Part shown: positions 48,254 to 59,254 of the stretch, in pieces
Layout of the letters: each line of letters begins with the position of its first letter
Numbering within the stretch: position 1 is the stretch's first letter
Assembly: GCA_963693315.1 (NCBI GenBank)
Contig: OY856186.1
Span: 301,696,174-301,760,173, forward strand
DNA length: 64,000 nt
Source: Diogma glabrata
Taxonomy: Eukaryota > Arthropoda > Insecta > Diptera > Cylindrotomidae
Direction: 5' to 3'
The notes under the pieces: generated by a model
Databases searched by the model: none
Seen by the model: the letters and a program-made list of their open reading frames with translations, nothing else
Told to the model about the DNA's origin: nothing
Translations under genes and position numbers: made by a program

Positions 48254-48714
48254 CTGGAAAAGTTAATAAAGAATCACATTTTGTTTCGATATTATCAATT
48301 AAAAAATAATAATTGCCTTAAAATATTAATAGAATTTTGTAATAATATTAGTATAAAATAATACAATTATTAATTTTTTTTTAATGCAATTTATAAACTT
48401 ACAGTTTTCGCTTTAAATTATTCTGATAGTAGATAAAAATGTGAAAAAATTTATTTTTCTACTTCAAGCTACGAAAGTGTCATTTTAATACATAGTAAAA
48501 CCTATGTGAAAGGGAAACTTTTCTAAGTAGTGACTGAAAATGTTTTCAGTCACTAGGACTGAAAGTAAATAAGTTTCGGTGGTCGCCTACAGGTGGTGGT
48601 TTTTTATAGAATTGAATATTTGAGATTGAGTTTCAATTACTGTTTCTGTTGTTGTTTCGGTTGCTGTGTTTATTTCTGTCAATATCGCAGTATTTTGAAG
48701 GGATTGAATATATT
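48254..48714. other. Intergenic, nothing recognised
   Basis: AT-rich left flank of the RTE insertion. A hairpin-like pair agtgactgaaaatgttttca and gtcactagg lies near 48530-48560. Confidence 0.3.
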
Positions 48715-51700
48715 GAATATTTCATTTTTTTTTTTTTTTTTTTTTTAACGGCGTTCATGCTCCATGTAGGAGCGTTGCCAGGTTAATCAGCTTTGAATAT
48801 TCACCACGGTCATTCGCAACAGCGACATAATTACCATGGCAGCCGATTTTTTTAAGGTCGTTTATTACGTCAGTCTCCCATTGTAGTCGTGGTCTACCTC
48901 GCGGTCTACCACTCCCTGGGGTACTAACGTACATTTTTCTAATCATTCCAGACTGTGAATCGGCTCGTAGAACATGCCCAAACCAAGCAATCCTATTAGA
49001 ACGGATACAACCTATTATATCAGGACCCTCAAGAAGGTCTCTGATCTCAAAGTTATACCGGGTTCTATACTCCCCATCGTCTGTCTTAAGTGGACCAAAA
49101 ATGTAGCGTAGGATCTTACGCTCAAATACAGATAAATGCGATTCGTCATTTTGTGTAAGGGTCCACGTTTGTGACCCATACATCACAACCGGTCTAATCA
49201 ATGTCTTGTATAACTTGAGCTTGGTGTTAGTTGATACATACGGTGATCCAAGGAGAGGTTTAATTGAGTAGAAAGTTCGATTACCTGCAGCGATTCGAGC
49301 TTTAATATCTGTAAGTATGCTGTTGTTTGAGTCAAGCATTGATCCCAAATATTTAAAAGATTCAACTCCCTCAATTCGTTCATCGCCACACATCAAATCC
49401 CTCTTCTCAGCCTCTCTTGAAACATTCATATGTTTGGTTTTATTGTAGTTAATTTGCAGACCAATTTTCCTAGCACCACTCTCAAGCGACTTGAAAGTCT
49501 CACTCATAACAGCTTCACTTCGGCCGAGGATGACAACATCATCAGCGTAAGCAATCATCTGTACTGAGTTTATTGACAAGATATTGTTATTAGTCGGTAG
49601 TTTCTTTTGACGGCACACATATTCCAAGGCTAGATTAAAAAGTATAGGAGAGATAGCATCACCTTGTCTTAAACCGGAGTCGATTTTAAAAAACTTTGAT
49701 ATTTCGTTCTCTACTCGTACACAGCATTGAGAGTTCTGTACTGTCATTTTGCATAGTGATACCAGTTTACCAGGAATTCCCATTGACACTAGAGCAGACC
49801 ATAGAGTCTCTCGTTCGAGAGAGTCGTAGGCCTGCCTGAAATCAATGAAAAGTTGGTGCACAGGTATGTTGAACTCTCGACACTTCTCCAAAATCATCCT
49901 TATCGAGAAAAGTGCATCGGTGGTACCTCGGCCCCGCCGGAAACCACACTGATATTCTCCAAACAGTTGTTCAGCAAAAGGATTGATTTTGGATAGCAAA
50001 ATGTAGGAAAAGATCTTATATGCTGTGCAGAGGAGAGCGATTCCTCTGTAGTTTGCACATTGTAGGCGATTACCTTTTTTATGGATTGGTATCAGCATAG
50101 CTGTGTTCCAGTCCTGTGGCATGGTTTCAGTCCGCCAGATCATTTGAACAAGTTCAAACAATCTTAAGGATAGAGTTTCGCCACCATGTACAATCATTTC
50201 GGATGTTATATCGTCGATACCAGGTGCTTTATTGCATTTTAGTTTTGACAGCGCCGCATCGAATTCCTCTTTGGTGGGTTCGTCTACATGTACCTTTGAC
50301 GCACGAATAAGCTTTGCTCGTCGTCCGACTTGTTGTTGGTCACTTAAGTTGAGAAGATTCTCAAAATAAGCGGCCCAAGTATCTAAAATATTTTTAAGGT
50401 CTACTTGTAGCTCCCCATCTTCATTTTGAATAGCAGTTGATCTAGTTTGAGGGCCCTTCTTTAAGGTTTTAACCTGTTGAAAGAAGTTACGCGATTGATG
50501 TTCCTTATTGAAGCTTTCAATCTCCTCACACTGTCTCTTCCACCATTCTCTCTTCGCTCGTCTACATAGCTTTGTAACGGCTTGTCTTGCCAGTTTATAG
50601 TTTTCCTTCGTGGACCTGGTGTTGCGTCCTTGTAGACACTTCAGATAGCAATCTCTTTTGTATTGAATAGCGTCAAGGCATGCTTGATCCATCCATGGCT
50701 TCTGGGAGTGGTTCTGTGGTCGTCCAAGTATTCCCTCAGCAGCGCTTAAAACAGCATCTTTTAGCAAATACCATGACTTATCGACGTCTCCATTAATGGT
50801 TTCCGATTTCTCCAATGTTTCGGCAATATGGATTTGATATCTCTCTTCTATTTCAGCATTCTTTAATGATGAGATGTTAAAACGTTTCCGTTTATTGAAT
50901 TTTGGAATGCCTGGATTTGGGAAGTGGAACCTTATCGTTGCACATACAAGGAAGTGATCACTTCCAATGTATGCACCTCTAAAGGATCGCACATCCCGAA
51001 CGCTCGAAAAGAAACCTGCTGTTACTAGAACGTGATCAATTTGATTTCGAGTGTTTCCATTCGGTGAGACCCAAGTCTGTTTATGAATCGATCGATGCGG
51101 AAAGAACATACTGGCAATTCTCAAATTATTTGATAATGCAAACTCAGTCATTCTCTCACCATTATCATTCGAATTCAAATGCAGGCTGTTGGGACCCACC
51201 ACATTTCCATAAGAGATATCTCTTCCAACCTGTCCATTAAAGTCACCAAGAACCATAATGAAGTCGCGTGTTGGTGTTTGTTTCATAACCTCTTCCAGTG
51301 CTATGTAGAAATTATCCTTCTCGTCGACGGTCTTAGCTTCAGTAGGTGCATGCACGGCAATAAGAGAAATATTGTTGTATGTACCACGTACACGTAGGTA
51401 GCAGATCCTCTCACTGACCGGGATGAATTTCATCACGGCTTCTTGTATGCGTGCACCAACAAGAAAGCCAGTACCAAATTCTCTTCGGGAAGGATGACCA
51501 CTACAATATAGAGAGTGACTATCCAAATCTTGTTTTCCGATTATCGGCTGTCTAATTTCTTGTAGAGCAATTATATCCATCCTATACCTCTCAGCCTCTG
51601 TTTCCAGACTTATAAGAGCATCAGGAGCGCTCAGGCTGCGCACGTTCCACGTTCCGATTCGGTAGTCTGGTCCTTTTTCACGTCCAGGTAAAATTGTGTT

Positions 51701-52092
51701 TTTTTGTCCGGGTCTGTTATTCTTTTTCTGATAACCAAATTTAACATATGAGTTTTTTTCCGGGGTTAGGGTGTTAACCTTAGGCCCAACCCAAATTGTC
51801 GTGAATGGGTCCGTTCTGCATATTAAGGTCACCAGAAACAACCTTTTTACACGTTTATATAGCGAGCCGCTTGATTCAAGACAGACGCCCGCTCCAAGCC
51901 GCCCCTGACATGGAGAACAGACGCTTGAGTCACATTGGTTTTAAGGCGCCAATTCGCCGTGATGTAGCGTCATTGACTAAGCAGTTTTTACTCTGCTTGT
52001 CTCCAATACACCAACCTAACTCTGTCAGCATTACCCAGGCAGCACGGCGTGGACGTCGAATTTCGGATTTCGCTACCCTCGAATATTTCATT
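48715..52092 (-). mobile_element. RTE-type LINE with 12-bp target-site duplication
   Basis: The element at 48727-52080 is flanked by identical gaatatttcatt at 48715-48726 and 52081-52092. The minus-strand order is a 5' UTR of about 240 bp beginning gagggtagcgaaatccgaaa, one long frame, a very short 3' UTR (about 8 bp after the TAA) and an A-tail (poly(T) to 48746). A single-frame EN-RT with a minimal 3' UTR is typical of the RTE clade. The perfect duplication and unbroken frame indicate a recent insertion. Confidence 0.93.
48755..51841 (-). CDS. RTE-type endonuclease-reverse transcriptase
   Basis: An open frame of 1028 codons counting from a TTG at 51841. Endonuclease about 60-305: RIGTWNVRSL (61-70), ALQEIRQP (92-99), GDFNGQVG (199-206), SDHFLV (294-299). 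RT about 540-830: NYRGIALL (597-604), FIDFRQAYD (665-673), GLRQGDAISP (723-732) and the catalytic YADD (765-768). The C-terminus, with GHVLRAD and GRPRGRPRLQWETDV, is typical of RTE proteins. The frame is open upstream to a stop at 51941-51943 but contains no ATG. The first in-frame ATG is codon 88, already inside the endonuclease. A start at a non-ATG codon, a frameshift from an upstream frame or a lost start must be considered. No internal stops. Confidence 0.93.
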   Translation of the reverse strand: MFLVTLICRTDPFTTIWVGPKVNTLTPEKNSYVKFGYQKKNNRPGQKNTILPGREKGPDYRIGTWNVRSLSAPDALISLETEAERYRMDIIALQEIRQPIIGKQDLDSHSLYCSGHPSRREFGTGFLVGARIQEAVMKFIPVSERICYLRVRGTYNNISLIAVHAPTEAKTVDEKDNFYIALEEVMKQTPTRDFIMVLGDFNGQVGRDISYGNVVGPNSLHLNSNDNGERMTEFALSNNLRIASMFFPHRSIHKQTWVSPNGNTRNQIDHVLVTAGFFSSVRDVRSFRGAYIGSDHFLVCATIRFHFPNPGIPKFNKRKRFNISSLKNAEIEERYQIHIAETLEKSETINGDVDKSWYLLKDAVLSAAEGILGRPQNHSQKPWMDQACLDAIQYKRDCYLKCLQGRNTRSTKENYKLARQAVTKLCRRAKREWWKRQCEEIESFNKEHQSRNFFQQVKTLKKGPQTRSTAIQNEDGELQVDLKNILDTWAAYFENLLNLSDQQQVGRRAKLIRASKVHVDEPTKEEFDAALSKLKCNKAPGIDDITSEMIVHGGETLSLRLFELVQMIWRTETMPQDWNTAMLIPIHKKGNRLQCANYRGIALLCTAYKIFSYILLSKINPFAEQLFGEYQCGFRRGRGTTDALFSIRMILEKCREFNIPVHQLFIDFRQAYDSLERETLWSALVSMGIPGKLVSLCKMTVQNSQCCVRVENEISKFFKIDSGLRQGDAISPILFNLALEYVCRQKKLPTNNNILSINSVQMIAYADDVVILGRSEAVMSETFKSLESGARKIGLQINYNKTKHMNVSREAEKRDLMCGDERIEGVESFKYLGSMLDSNNSILTDIKARIAAGNRTFYSIKPLLGSPYVSTNTKLKLYKTLIRPVVMYGSQTWTLTQNDESHLSVFERKILRYIFGPLKTDDGEYRTRYNFEIRDLLEGPDIIGCIRSNRIAWFGHVLRADSQSGMIRKMYVSTPGSGRPRGRPRLQWETDVINDLKKIGCHGNYVAVANDRGEYSKLINLATLLHGA

Positions 52093-52481
52093 ACTAATCA
52101 TTATATCGATTCACTAATCATTATATCAATTGTGTGTAATTAATTAATTAAACCAATAATGAGTGTGTTTTTTTCTATATCGGAGCGATAAAATAAAATT
52201 TGTATCAGATATATCGTATAATTTTTTCCTCCGATAATTAACTGTCAGATATAAAATATATTCTCTGAGTTCTTTCCGCCAAAAAAAAATAAAAAATAAT
52301 TTATTAAATAAATAAATAAATTTTATTAAAAAATTTATTTATATTTGTTTTTAATTGAAACTACATACAATTTTTTAAATTTATACTTCAAACGATGACT
52401 TTCAGTCGGTAAAAAAAATATCTGTAATATCTTTAAAAGTTTTTAGAGAAAATATATGAATTATTTTCACTATTCATATTG

Positions 52482-52930
52482 TCAAATTCATCTACTAAAA
52501 ACTTACAAACCGACATATCTAAATTTGACTGTGTAAAAAATAAACAAAATCGCACCAGTGTAAAATAATGAATTATAAGGCGTGCTATACACCTGAGCTA
52601 AACTATGCGAAATATACGAACTACGTTTTTAAAAAAGTAATGTTTTAATGCGAATAAAGCTTTTTAAAAAAATGTAATGTTTCCGTTTTTCTTTTCTTTT
52701 TAAATGTTTTTTTTCTGTAATTACGTTATATACATTATTTTATTTAAACATAGTTCGCATAGTTTAGCTCAGGTGTATAGCACGCCTTATTGTATTCGCC
52801 TGTTATTATTCCATCTGTAGGCGAACACAATAATAACATTATTTTACACTGGTAAAAATGCGATCTTGTTTATTTTTTACGCAGTCAAATTTAGATATGT
52901 CGTTTTGTAAGTTTTTAGTAGATGAATTTG
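52482..52930. mobile_element. MITE with two nested inverted repeats
   Basis: The outer pair starts caaattcatctactaaaaac on the left (52482-52565) and is inverted at 52843-52930. The inner pair is ggcgtgctatacacctgagc with taaactatgcg (52578-52615), inverted at 52747-52787. Between inner and outer arms on the right is a small hairpin (tattcgcctgttattatt / aataataacattat). No coding capacity. Confidence 0.8.
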
Positions 52931-54613
52931 TAAATATTATCATTTATATTTACAAGCGTAGAAAAAATAACGTTTTCTACGCGTGGTAAAAACGTTTTTG
53001 CGTTGCTGAACTTATTAAACCGTTCAGTCACGCAAAAAGAGACGTTTTCACCACTTGTATAAAAATCTACTATTGGCGTCTAATTGAAATGGTTGCTTGT
53101 ATTAACATCACAATAGAACATTTCAAAGACTTTAAAGATAACTTAAATTAAATATGGGACGTAAATTAAATATAATTAATATTTTGAACATTTTAAAAAT
53201 TTATTATATAATGGTTGCGGGAAAAATGTTATGTTTTACTACTACTAGGACCAAAAATTGATTTTGGAACTCGAAAGACTGATGTACTCCGCTTACGCAT
53301 CGTATCGCAACATTCTCATTCGTCTCAAAATCCATTATTTTTTTGTCCTAATGAAACAAATAACTATTTTGTACGAGTATACCGTAAAATGCAATTTTAT
53401 ACGATTCTAAAATTGGGGCGCAAAGCAGGCTATTTTTTGCTATTGAAAGGATAATGCATTAATAGTAGATTGTATTACTAGTGCGAACGCGGTTTTCAAA
53501 CCAGAGTGTAGTTTGCAATTACTCGCGTTTGGGAACGCAGTTCGCGCTAGTAATACACACTATTTTTTGTAACAAATGCACAAACTTTATTAAATATTTA
53601 TTTAATTGTTGATTATGTAATTCATTTTATAAATTTATAAACCAATTTAAGATATTTAAATATAAACTAAAGTGCGCCATCTTCGTTGGAATATTTGTAT
53701 TCTTATATAAATATACATATTTTAATGAAATTTTATAAAACAACGTCAACCGACAACCACGTTAATATTTGTACTAAAAATATTTGAATAGCTGGTTTTT
53801 ATTTTGGACACTCTAAAGTCTAAACAATTGTTATTTCTTGAAAGTGAGATTGTTTTGGGTTGTGTTAAAGTTGTTTTTACTATGTATTAAATTAGTTGAA
53901 TTATTAATATTGTTGCAATAGATCAATTATTGATTTCTACTTTTCATTTCTATATAGCATATGTAATGTGTCTTTCATATACAGCTTTATAACGATTTAA
54001 AGTTTCAAATCTCATATGAAGAGGCGTTCTTAGTTTATAATTAAAATATTCTGTCATTTCAAAAAATATTTTGTGTTCTTGTTTTGATGTGTGACATATT
54101 TTTTTCGCGTGCACAAAATATTTTCGGGCTCTCAAAATATTATTTCGAAGAATGAAAAATATTTTGTAGGCATATGTGCAAGAAATATATTTTTCGGTTA
54201 TTTTATTTCAGAACAAAATCGAATATTTTTTGTGCATATGTACAAAAAATATTTTGCTAAACTTATTTATGTAAATATATGTGTTTTTTCTATATGTAAA
54301 TAATACAGAATCTTACTCGTACAAAAAGTTTGGTATGTAATTCGGGCATAATATATAAATTTAGCTTACGAGTGTTTGTTGCAACAATTTCACTCTAAAA
54401 AAAGACCTACTTTACAACCTTAATACATAAATATAGCTATTATGCTACTAGAATTTAAAAGAATTTTAAAACAAAAATCAAGGTTTGAATTATTATTTGA
54501 AAAAAAATTGAACTGTTTGATTGGATTTAATTTGAGATGTAAATAAAATATAATTCAAGTGTTGAGTATTTGAAAGTTTCATTAAATAATAAATCAATTA
54601 ATGAATGTTCTTA
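52931..54613. other. Intergenic with degraded repeats
   Basis: Palindromic words near 53470-53570 (ttactagtgcgaacgcggtt and gcagttcgcgctagtaa) suggest a small foldback element. The word aaaatattttgt is repeated at 54060-54260. An 80-codon open stretch at 53215-53454 has no motif I recognise. Confidence 0.35.
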
Positions 54614-54862
54614 CTAGTTTTCGTCGAGAACATTCTGCTCCAGCACTTTAACTTCTTTCTGTACATTATCGAATTTTCCATCTACAATTTTGTCTACTTC
54701 GACGCGTAGAATCGCTGCCAGTTGTTGTAGAATTTTCTCGTCGATATGTTGATTGATGTTCATAAATTGTTGCTTTATTTCTCGACTTACAGCTAATTGT
54801 TAATCGATGTTATCAGACTGTTGCTTTAAGGTTATAGTGTGCTGCTTTATTTCTTGGCTCAT
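54614..54862 (-). pseudogene. Coiled-coil, gag-like fragment
   Basis: An ATG frame of 82 codons with a single TAA at codon 21. It reads SQEIKQHTITLKQQSDNID, stop, then a continuous coiled-coil-like stretch with QQLAAILRVEVDKIVDGKFD and VQKEVKVLEQNV. Lys/Glu/Gln-rich heptads of this type occur at the start of insect Gypsy gag proteins, and the 400 bp upstream contain related broken frames. The assignment is tentative. Confidence 0.35.
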
Positions 54863-56143
54863 GCTGTGATTTTGTCGATCTTACTTATTATTCTTGACCT
54901 CCATGTTTGGAGGTCAAGGACACCTGCTCTCATATCGTTCTTTATTTGGTTCATATTTAAAATTAAATCTATATATCTTATTTGCATCATAGACATTATT
55001 TGAGAAAAGTCGTTGTTTGCTGGTGTGACTTGTCTCGTTGCTTCTACGGCGTAATTTTTATCTTCACTATACTTCCTTCTTCTGGAATATCATCTGCTTC
55101 TTCTAGCCCAAAAAGTTATTTCTTGATCCAATCCGGTGCTTCGATAGCTTTTATTAATCATTCTTTCAACTCATTCTTTTTGCCCGTTGTTGAAAGATTC
55201 CTCTTCTACAATTATCTGTTCAGATCTTGAACTTTTACATCATTTAAACCCATTTTTTTCCAGATTTACTTCTGATGGCAGTTGTAACGTTTCTGGTCCG
55301 AGCATTTGGTTCGATCACTAAATCAGGAAATTTAAACCATGGATTTTCTAAACGTTATGATTTTTATTCGTTCAAGATTTTATTTCTTATATAACAATAT
55401 TTGTCCTAATACTATTTTCCCTAATTTTTACTAGTATGTCCCTTAACTCATCACTTTTAAAAACTCTGTTGCACTTATAATAATCTCTTAAAATTTATTT
55501 TGACGACCTTGTATCATCTATAATTTTAACTTGCTTATCTCATTGCTAAATTTATTCTGCTTAATCTATCGCTGCTAATTTATACTGAATTTATCCTCTA
55601 ACACAACCTCTTATATATACTACACGATACAATAGTGATACGTCTACAAAATTCTAGTACACAACCTTTTTTCTTCCAAAAACATAATAACACGATCCTT
55701 AAATGTGGACACATAGGTGTAGGATCAATTCCTTTTAACTTGTTTATTTACCTACTTTCAGAGGTTCTAATTTTTATTTTCTATTAGATAAATAAATATT
55801 TCCGATTGCGTATTACTTTGTTTTTATTATCTTCATTTTGGTGTTTTTATATTCTTTTAGTAAAACTATTTTCTCTTTCTCTTCTCTTTCGATGTTCTAA
55901 ATTGTATTGTATTCTATCATATTCCCTAATGATCACAATATAGTAAAAAAATACATAGACACACGTCTTTGCACTATTAAAATCACAAGCCGCAAAACTC
56001 TAATAATTTTTTTTATCCAACAAAACAAAAACCAACATGATGTTTCTCGATTTTTTGATCATTTTCCACCAATTAACGTTTGCGTCTTTTAACGATACAC
56101 TGTGTTCATAAGAGATGCATATGTGAAATTTTGTATAGTGTTG
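54863..56143. other. Degraded, possibly LTR-element leader, otherwise intergenic
   Basis: On the minus strand around 55285 the phrase aacgttacaactgccatcag resembles the LTR/primer-site junction of Gypsy elements, and downstream frames (54880-55230) are broken but Lys/Glu-rich. No LTR pair was found. 55300-56140 shows nothing further. Confidence 0.25.
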
Positions 56144-56855
56144 GTTGTTATTAGGGTATGCATTGTCGATTATCAAGTACCCACCCGGGCATATTCAGCC
56201 ATTTTAACATAGCCGATTAACCCGGGTATTTCGATTAACTACCTGGGTAATATAATACTATGAAATGTCGAAATGTGTTATTATGGTTTTCCATATTATT
56301 ATTCACTATTTGTGTGCTTTTGTCACTTTTGAATTAAAATGCAATATTTAAAAATATACTTTTTTAATTTTGAAATTCAAAATTGTTACTATAAGGATGT
56401 TTATATTATTATTAATAAAATAAAAATTAAAAATAAACATATTAAGAAATGTTTATGTTTAACAAGCAGTAAAATTATTCCTAGGCTAGAATTAATATTG
56501 ATTGGTATCTAAGAGCTTTTAAGACCTAGTGACCTAAGTCTTAAAAGATCTCTATATGAGTTGCAATTATATTGTAATTCTTATTGCACAACCCATTTTG
56601 TTAAAAAAAATATTAGTAAAAAGCAAATTCATGCAATCCATGCCGAATATTCAAAATGATTATGAATAAGATGCGCATACACAAAACTGTGTGGCATTAT
56701 CATTAATGAGAAGAATTCCTCCCAGCCAACACCTGCTAATGGTCGCTCAAATTTGTATTGAAAATAAAATAATCAATAAGGATATGACGGCTTCACCAAT
56801 CTTAAGACATTGCAATTATTCCAAAGTAGAGTTATTTGCATACCCTAGTTGTTAT
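56144..56855. mobile_element. hAT-type miniature element with 8-bp target duplication
   Basis: The element at 56152-56847 has inverted ends tagggtatgca and tgcataccctа-type sequence (right end reads tgcataccct then a). Flanking 8-mers gttgttat at 56144-56151 and 56848-56855 are identical. Inner words cacccgggcata, aacccgggtatttcgattaa and ctacctgggta recur near 25620-25700. No gene inside. Confidence 0.75.
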
Positions 56856-58440
56856 ATTTGACTTTTACATAATGGAGCATTTACAATTGTAAAGGTGCGT
56901 TCGTTTGCCACACATCATGTAAAATAATTCATCAAAAGTAAAAAGAATCGGGTTTATTGTATACATATAACTATACATATAATTGTGTACATATTTTAAC
57001 CTGCACCATATTTTTTGGTGAAATGTGCAATTTTTGTAATTTAATTTGAATAAAACAACAGGCAACTTGGAATCATTTGATATATGTACTTCTCTTTTAT
57101 GTTGGTTGAATTTGGATTCAATCAGAAAAATTCACAGAATTAGACTCTACTTGAGAGAAACAAGATTACAAAGTTCACATTTAATAAAACTACAAAAACT
57201 TAAATAAACCATATTAGTTTTTCTTGAAATTTTTTAATATCGACACATTCCATATCCTTAGAAATATAAAATTCGCATGTGACTTATAGCCTTGGATAGC
57301 TTAATAGATGTAAAAAACAACGCATTTATGAGACTATGATATTTAAAAAAAATAATGATAACATATTTTAATTTGTTTTATTTTAATAAAAGCCAAATGA
57401 TGTACAGTGGAAATTTACATATATTAATTTTTTTTAATTCTTTAACCAGAAATACACGTATTTTAATTACAACACAATCGTTACATGATTTGGTTTGCTG
57501 TACAAAAAATAACGAACATAGTAAGTGTTCCGTCATGTCCATATGATATCTTCTATCTCTTATTTATGTGCATAGTCGTTTTAAAGCTTAAAAAATCCGC
57601 ATTTCACTTCATAATTTAAACATTTCCCTGGAAACACTTTACTTACAAAACAACAAAAAAAAATTCATTTCTATCCGTAAAAATGGAGATAATAGTATTT
57701 ATATTTTCAATGAAAATCCAATTCTATAATCCATAAATAAATTAAATATTTACTTAAAATTCGATAATATTGAAAAGCAAGCGAATTTTCCGACGATTTG
57801 TGTATTATATTTTTTGCTTATTTTTTATTTTTCTATTTATTTGGGAAATCCTATAGCAAATATTTAAAATGTCATCGATTTCTGGTTTTGTTGTTGACAT
57901 TTTAGCTGTTTCTGTTTTTTCCTTGTATTATATCATTGAATTTTATTTTCCTAGAACATGAATGCTATATATTCATAAGTAATGATTTTTGATTAGTTTC
58001 ATTTTGTAAAGGTTTTTATGTATTTTGATTTGCAAATTTGCATTATTGGTTTTGTTAATGAAATATTGAATTGACTTAAATTAAAAAGATGGAAAGTGGA
58101 GTACAAAGGATTGGTTTATTAGGTTCGTAAGAGTTTTGCCAATAAAACCGAAAGTGTTCGTATACTTAACTAAATATTCAAATAGTGTGTTTAGACGTGT
58201 CACGAGCAGTAATAAATTTTCAAAAAATTTTAATTATAGCAGGCGATGTTTTTGTTCAAAAAATCATTTATTTTTTAAAATGTTTTTTTTATTATTAGTT
58301 TTTTCTTCCAATTCAGAAGTGCCCGTAATATTTTTACAATTTAGATAAATTGTATTTCATTAAAAAAAATTAATTAACTGTGTCAAGAGTGGAATAAAAG
58401 TTTGTTATGATAATTAATTTCTGAAATATTAACAGTTAAA
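56856..58440. other. Intergenic, nothing recognised
   Basis: AT-rich with no supported exon or inverted-repeat element. Confidence 0.3.
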
Positions 58441-59160
58441 TTATTTTATTTCATACTGATATCTAAAACGACATTTTTCGGATTATTTATAGTACAAAAA
58501 GTTGAACTTTAAAGCCCTAGTACTTTAAAATTTTTTAAAGTACTAGGACTTTATAAATCTATACGTCAGTTGTTGCCATAACAATAATTCAAACGTTTAG
58601 AAAACATTTTCCATTGCTTGTTTTAAAAACGCCTTTAATTTACAATAATTGGCAATTTCTATATCATCCTTAGCACGTAGTGATTTCAACATAGAAAATT
58701 TTGACCACAATGAGGAAGATTTCAACTTTTTTGACTATAATTATTATAATTTTTTGTTAATGTTATTGTTAAATGTTATTTTTCTACTTTTCAAAATTAG
58801 GTACTTACCTTATTAGAAAAATAAGCTAAAAGGACATCTTCATTTACAATCAGAATGCGTTTTTCCTTTCTCCACTCACAAAACAACGCGTATTCCTTTT
58901 CGTATTGATTCCGTATCGATTCCAGCAAACTCTTCTTTACGGCGAATCTCATTTGCATCTATTTTAACACAAATAATTGAAAACAAATTTATCAAAAATA
59001 ACAAATTATTCAAAAACTATTGACGGGTCTTTTTGGTTGCTATATGTTATTTTTTTTGTTTACTAAATATTAGGTTGGTTACCGTTTACTTTATTATTAC
59101 GAATAATTTGAGCAAAATTTAAAACTCATTTCTTTTTATTTTATTAAATTTATTTAATAA
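58441..59160 (-). mobile_element. Repeat D, long form, carrying a recombinase-like mini-gene
   Basis: The left 75 bp (ttattttatttcatactgat onward to gttgaactttaa) and the right gagcaaaatttaaaact to tttattttattaaattt segment match the two halves of the miniature repeat at 27083-27269. About 500 bp between them hold the two exons described below. A palindrome ctagtactttaaaattttttaaagtactag is near the left end. It is read as the parent form of the miniature repeat. Outer boundaries and any target duplication are uncertain because of the tandem duplication that follows. Confidence 0.5.
58597..58958 (-). CDS. Two-exon mini-gene: core-binding domain of a Crypton-like tyrosine recombinase
   Basis: Exon A is 58958-58809 (150 nt, starts ATG, acceptor GTTAAAATAG just before it). 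Exon B is 58734-58597 (138 nt with TAA). The 74-bp intron has GTAAGT and TTATAG and a phase-0 junction, giving 95 aa. Exon A encodes KSLLESIRNQYEKEYALFCE with WRKEKR and then EDVLLAYFSNK. Exon B encodes SSSLWSKFSMLKSLRAKDD and ANYCKLKAFLKQ. From memory this is the SAM-like DNA-binding N-terminal domain of a Crypton-derived tyrosine recombinase family (xxYEKxYxxFxxWRxxxx..E.VLLAYFSxLSKKYxxSSLWSxYSMLKxxL..xxxixixxYxKLxAFLK). The catalytic domain is absent: a TAA follows MENVF where the full protein would continue. It may be a truncated DNA-binding protein, an expressed host gene or a recently dead copy. Confidence 0.55.
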
Positions 59161-59254
59161 ATTTAAAACAACTAGCTAATAAATAACTTAAGTAATTGTG
59201 ATTTGTTTATCCTTTTTATCCTTTTTAAATCTTGATGAATATTACAGACTGTAA

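Noticed and set aside
51805..52143. 112-codon plus-strand frame
   Set aside because: Antisense to the 5' end of the RTE element and crossing its target duplication.
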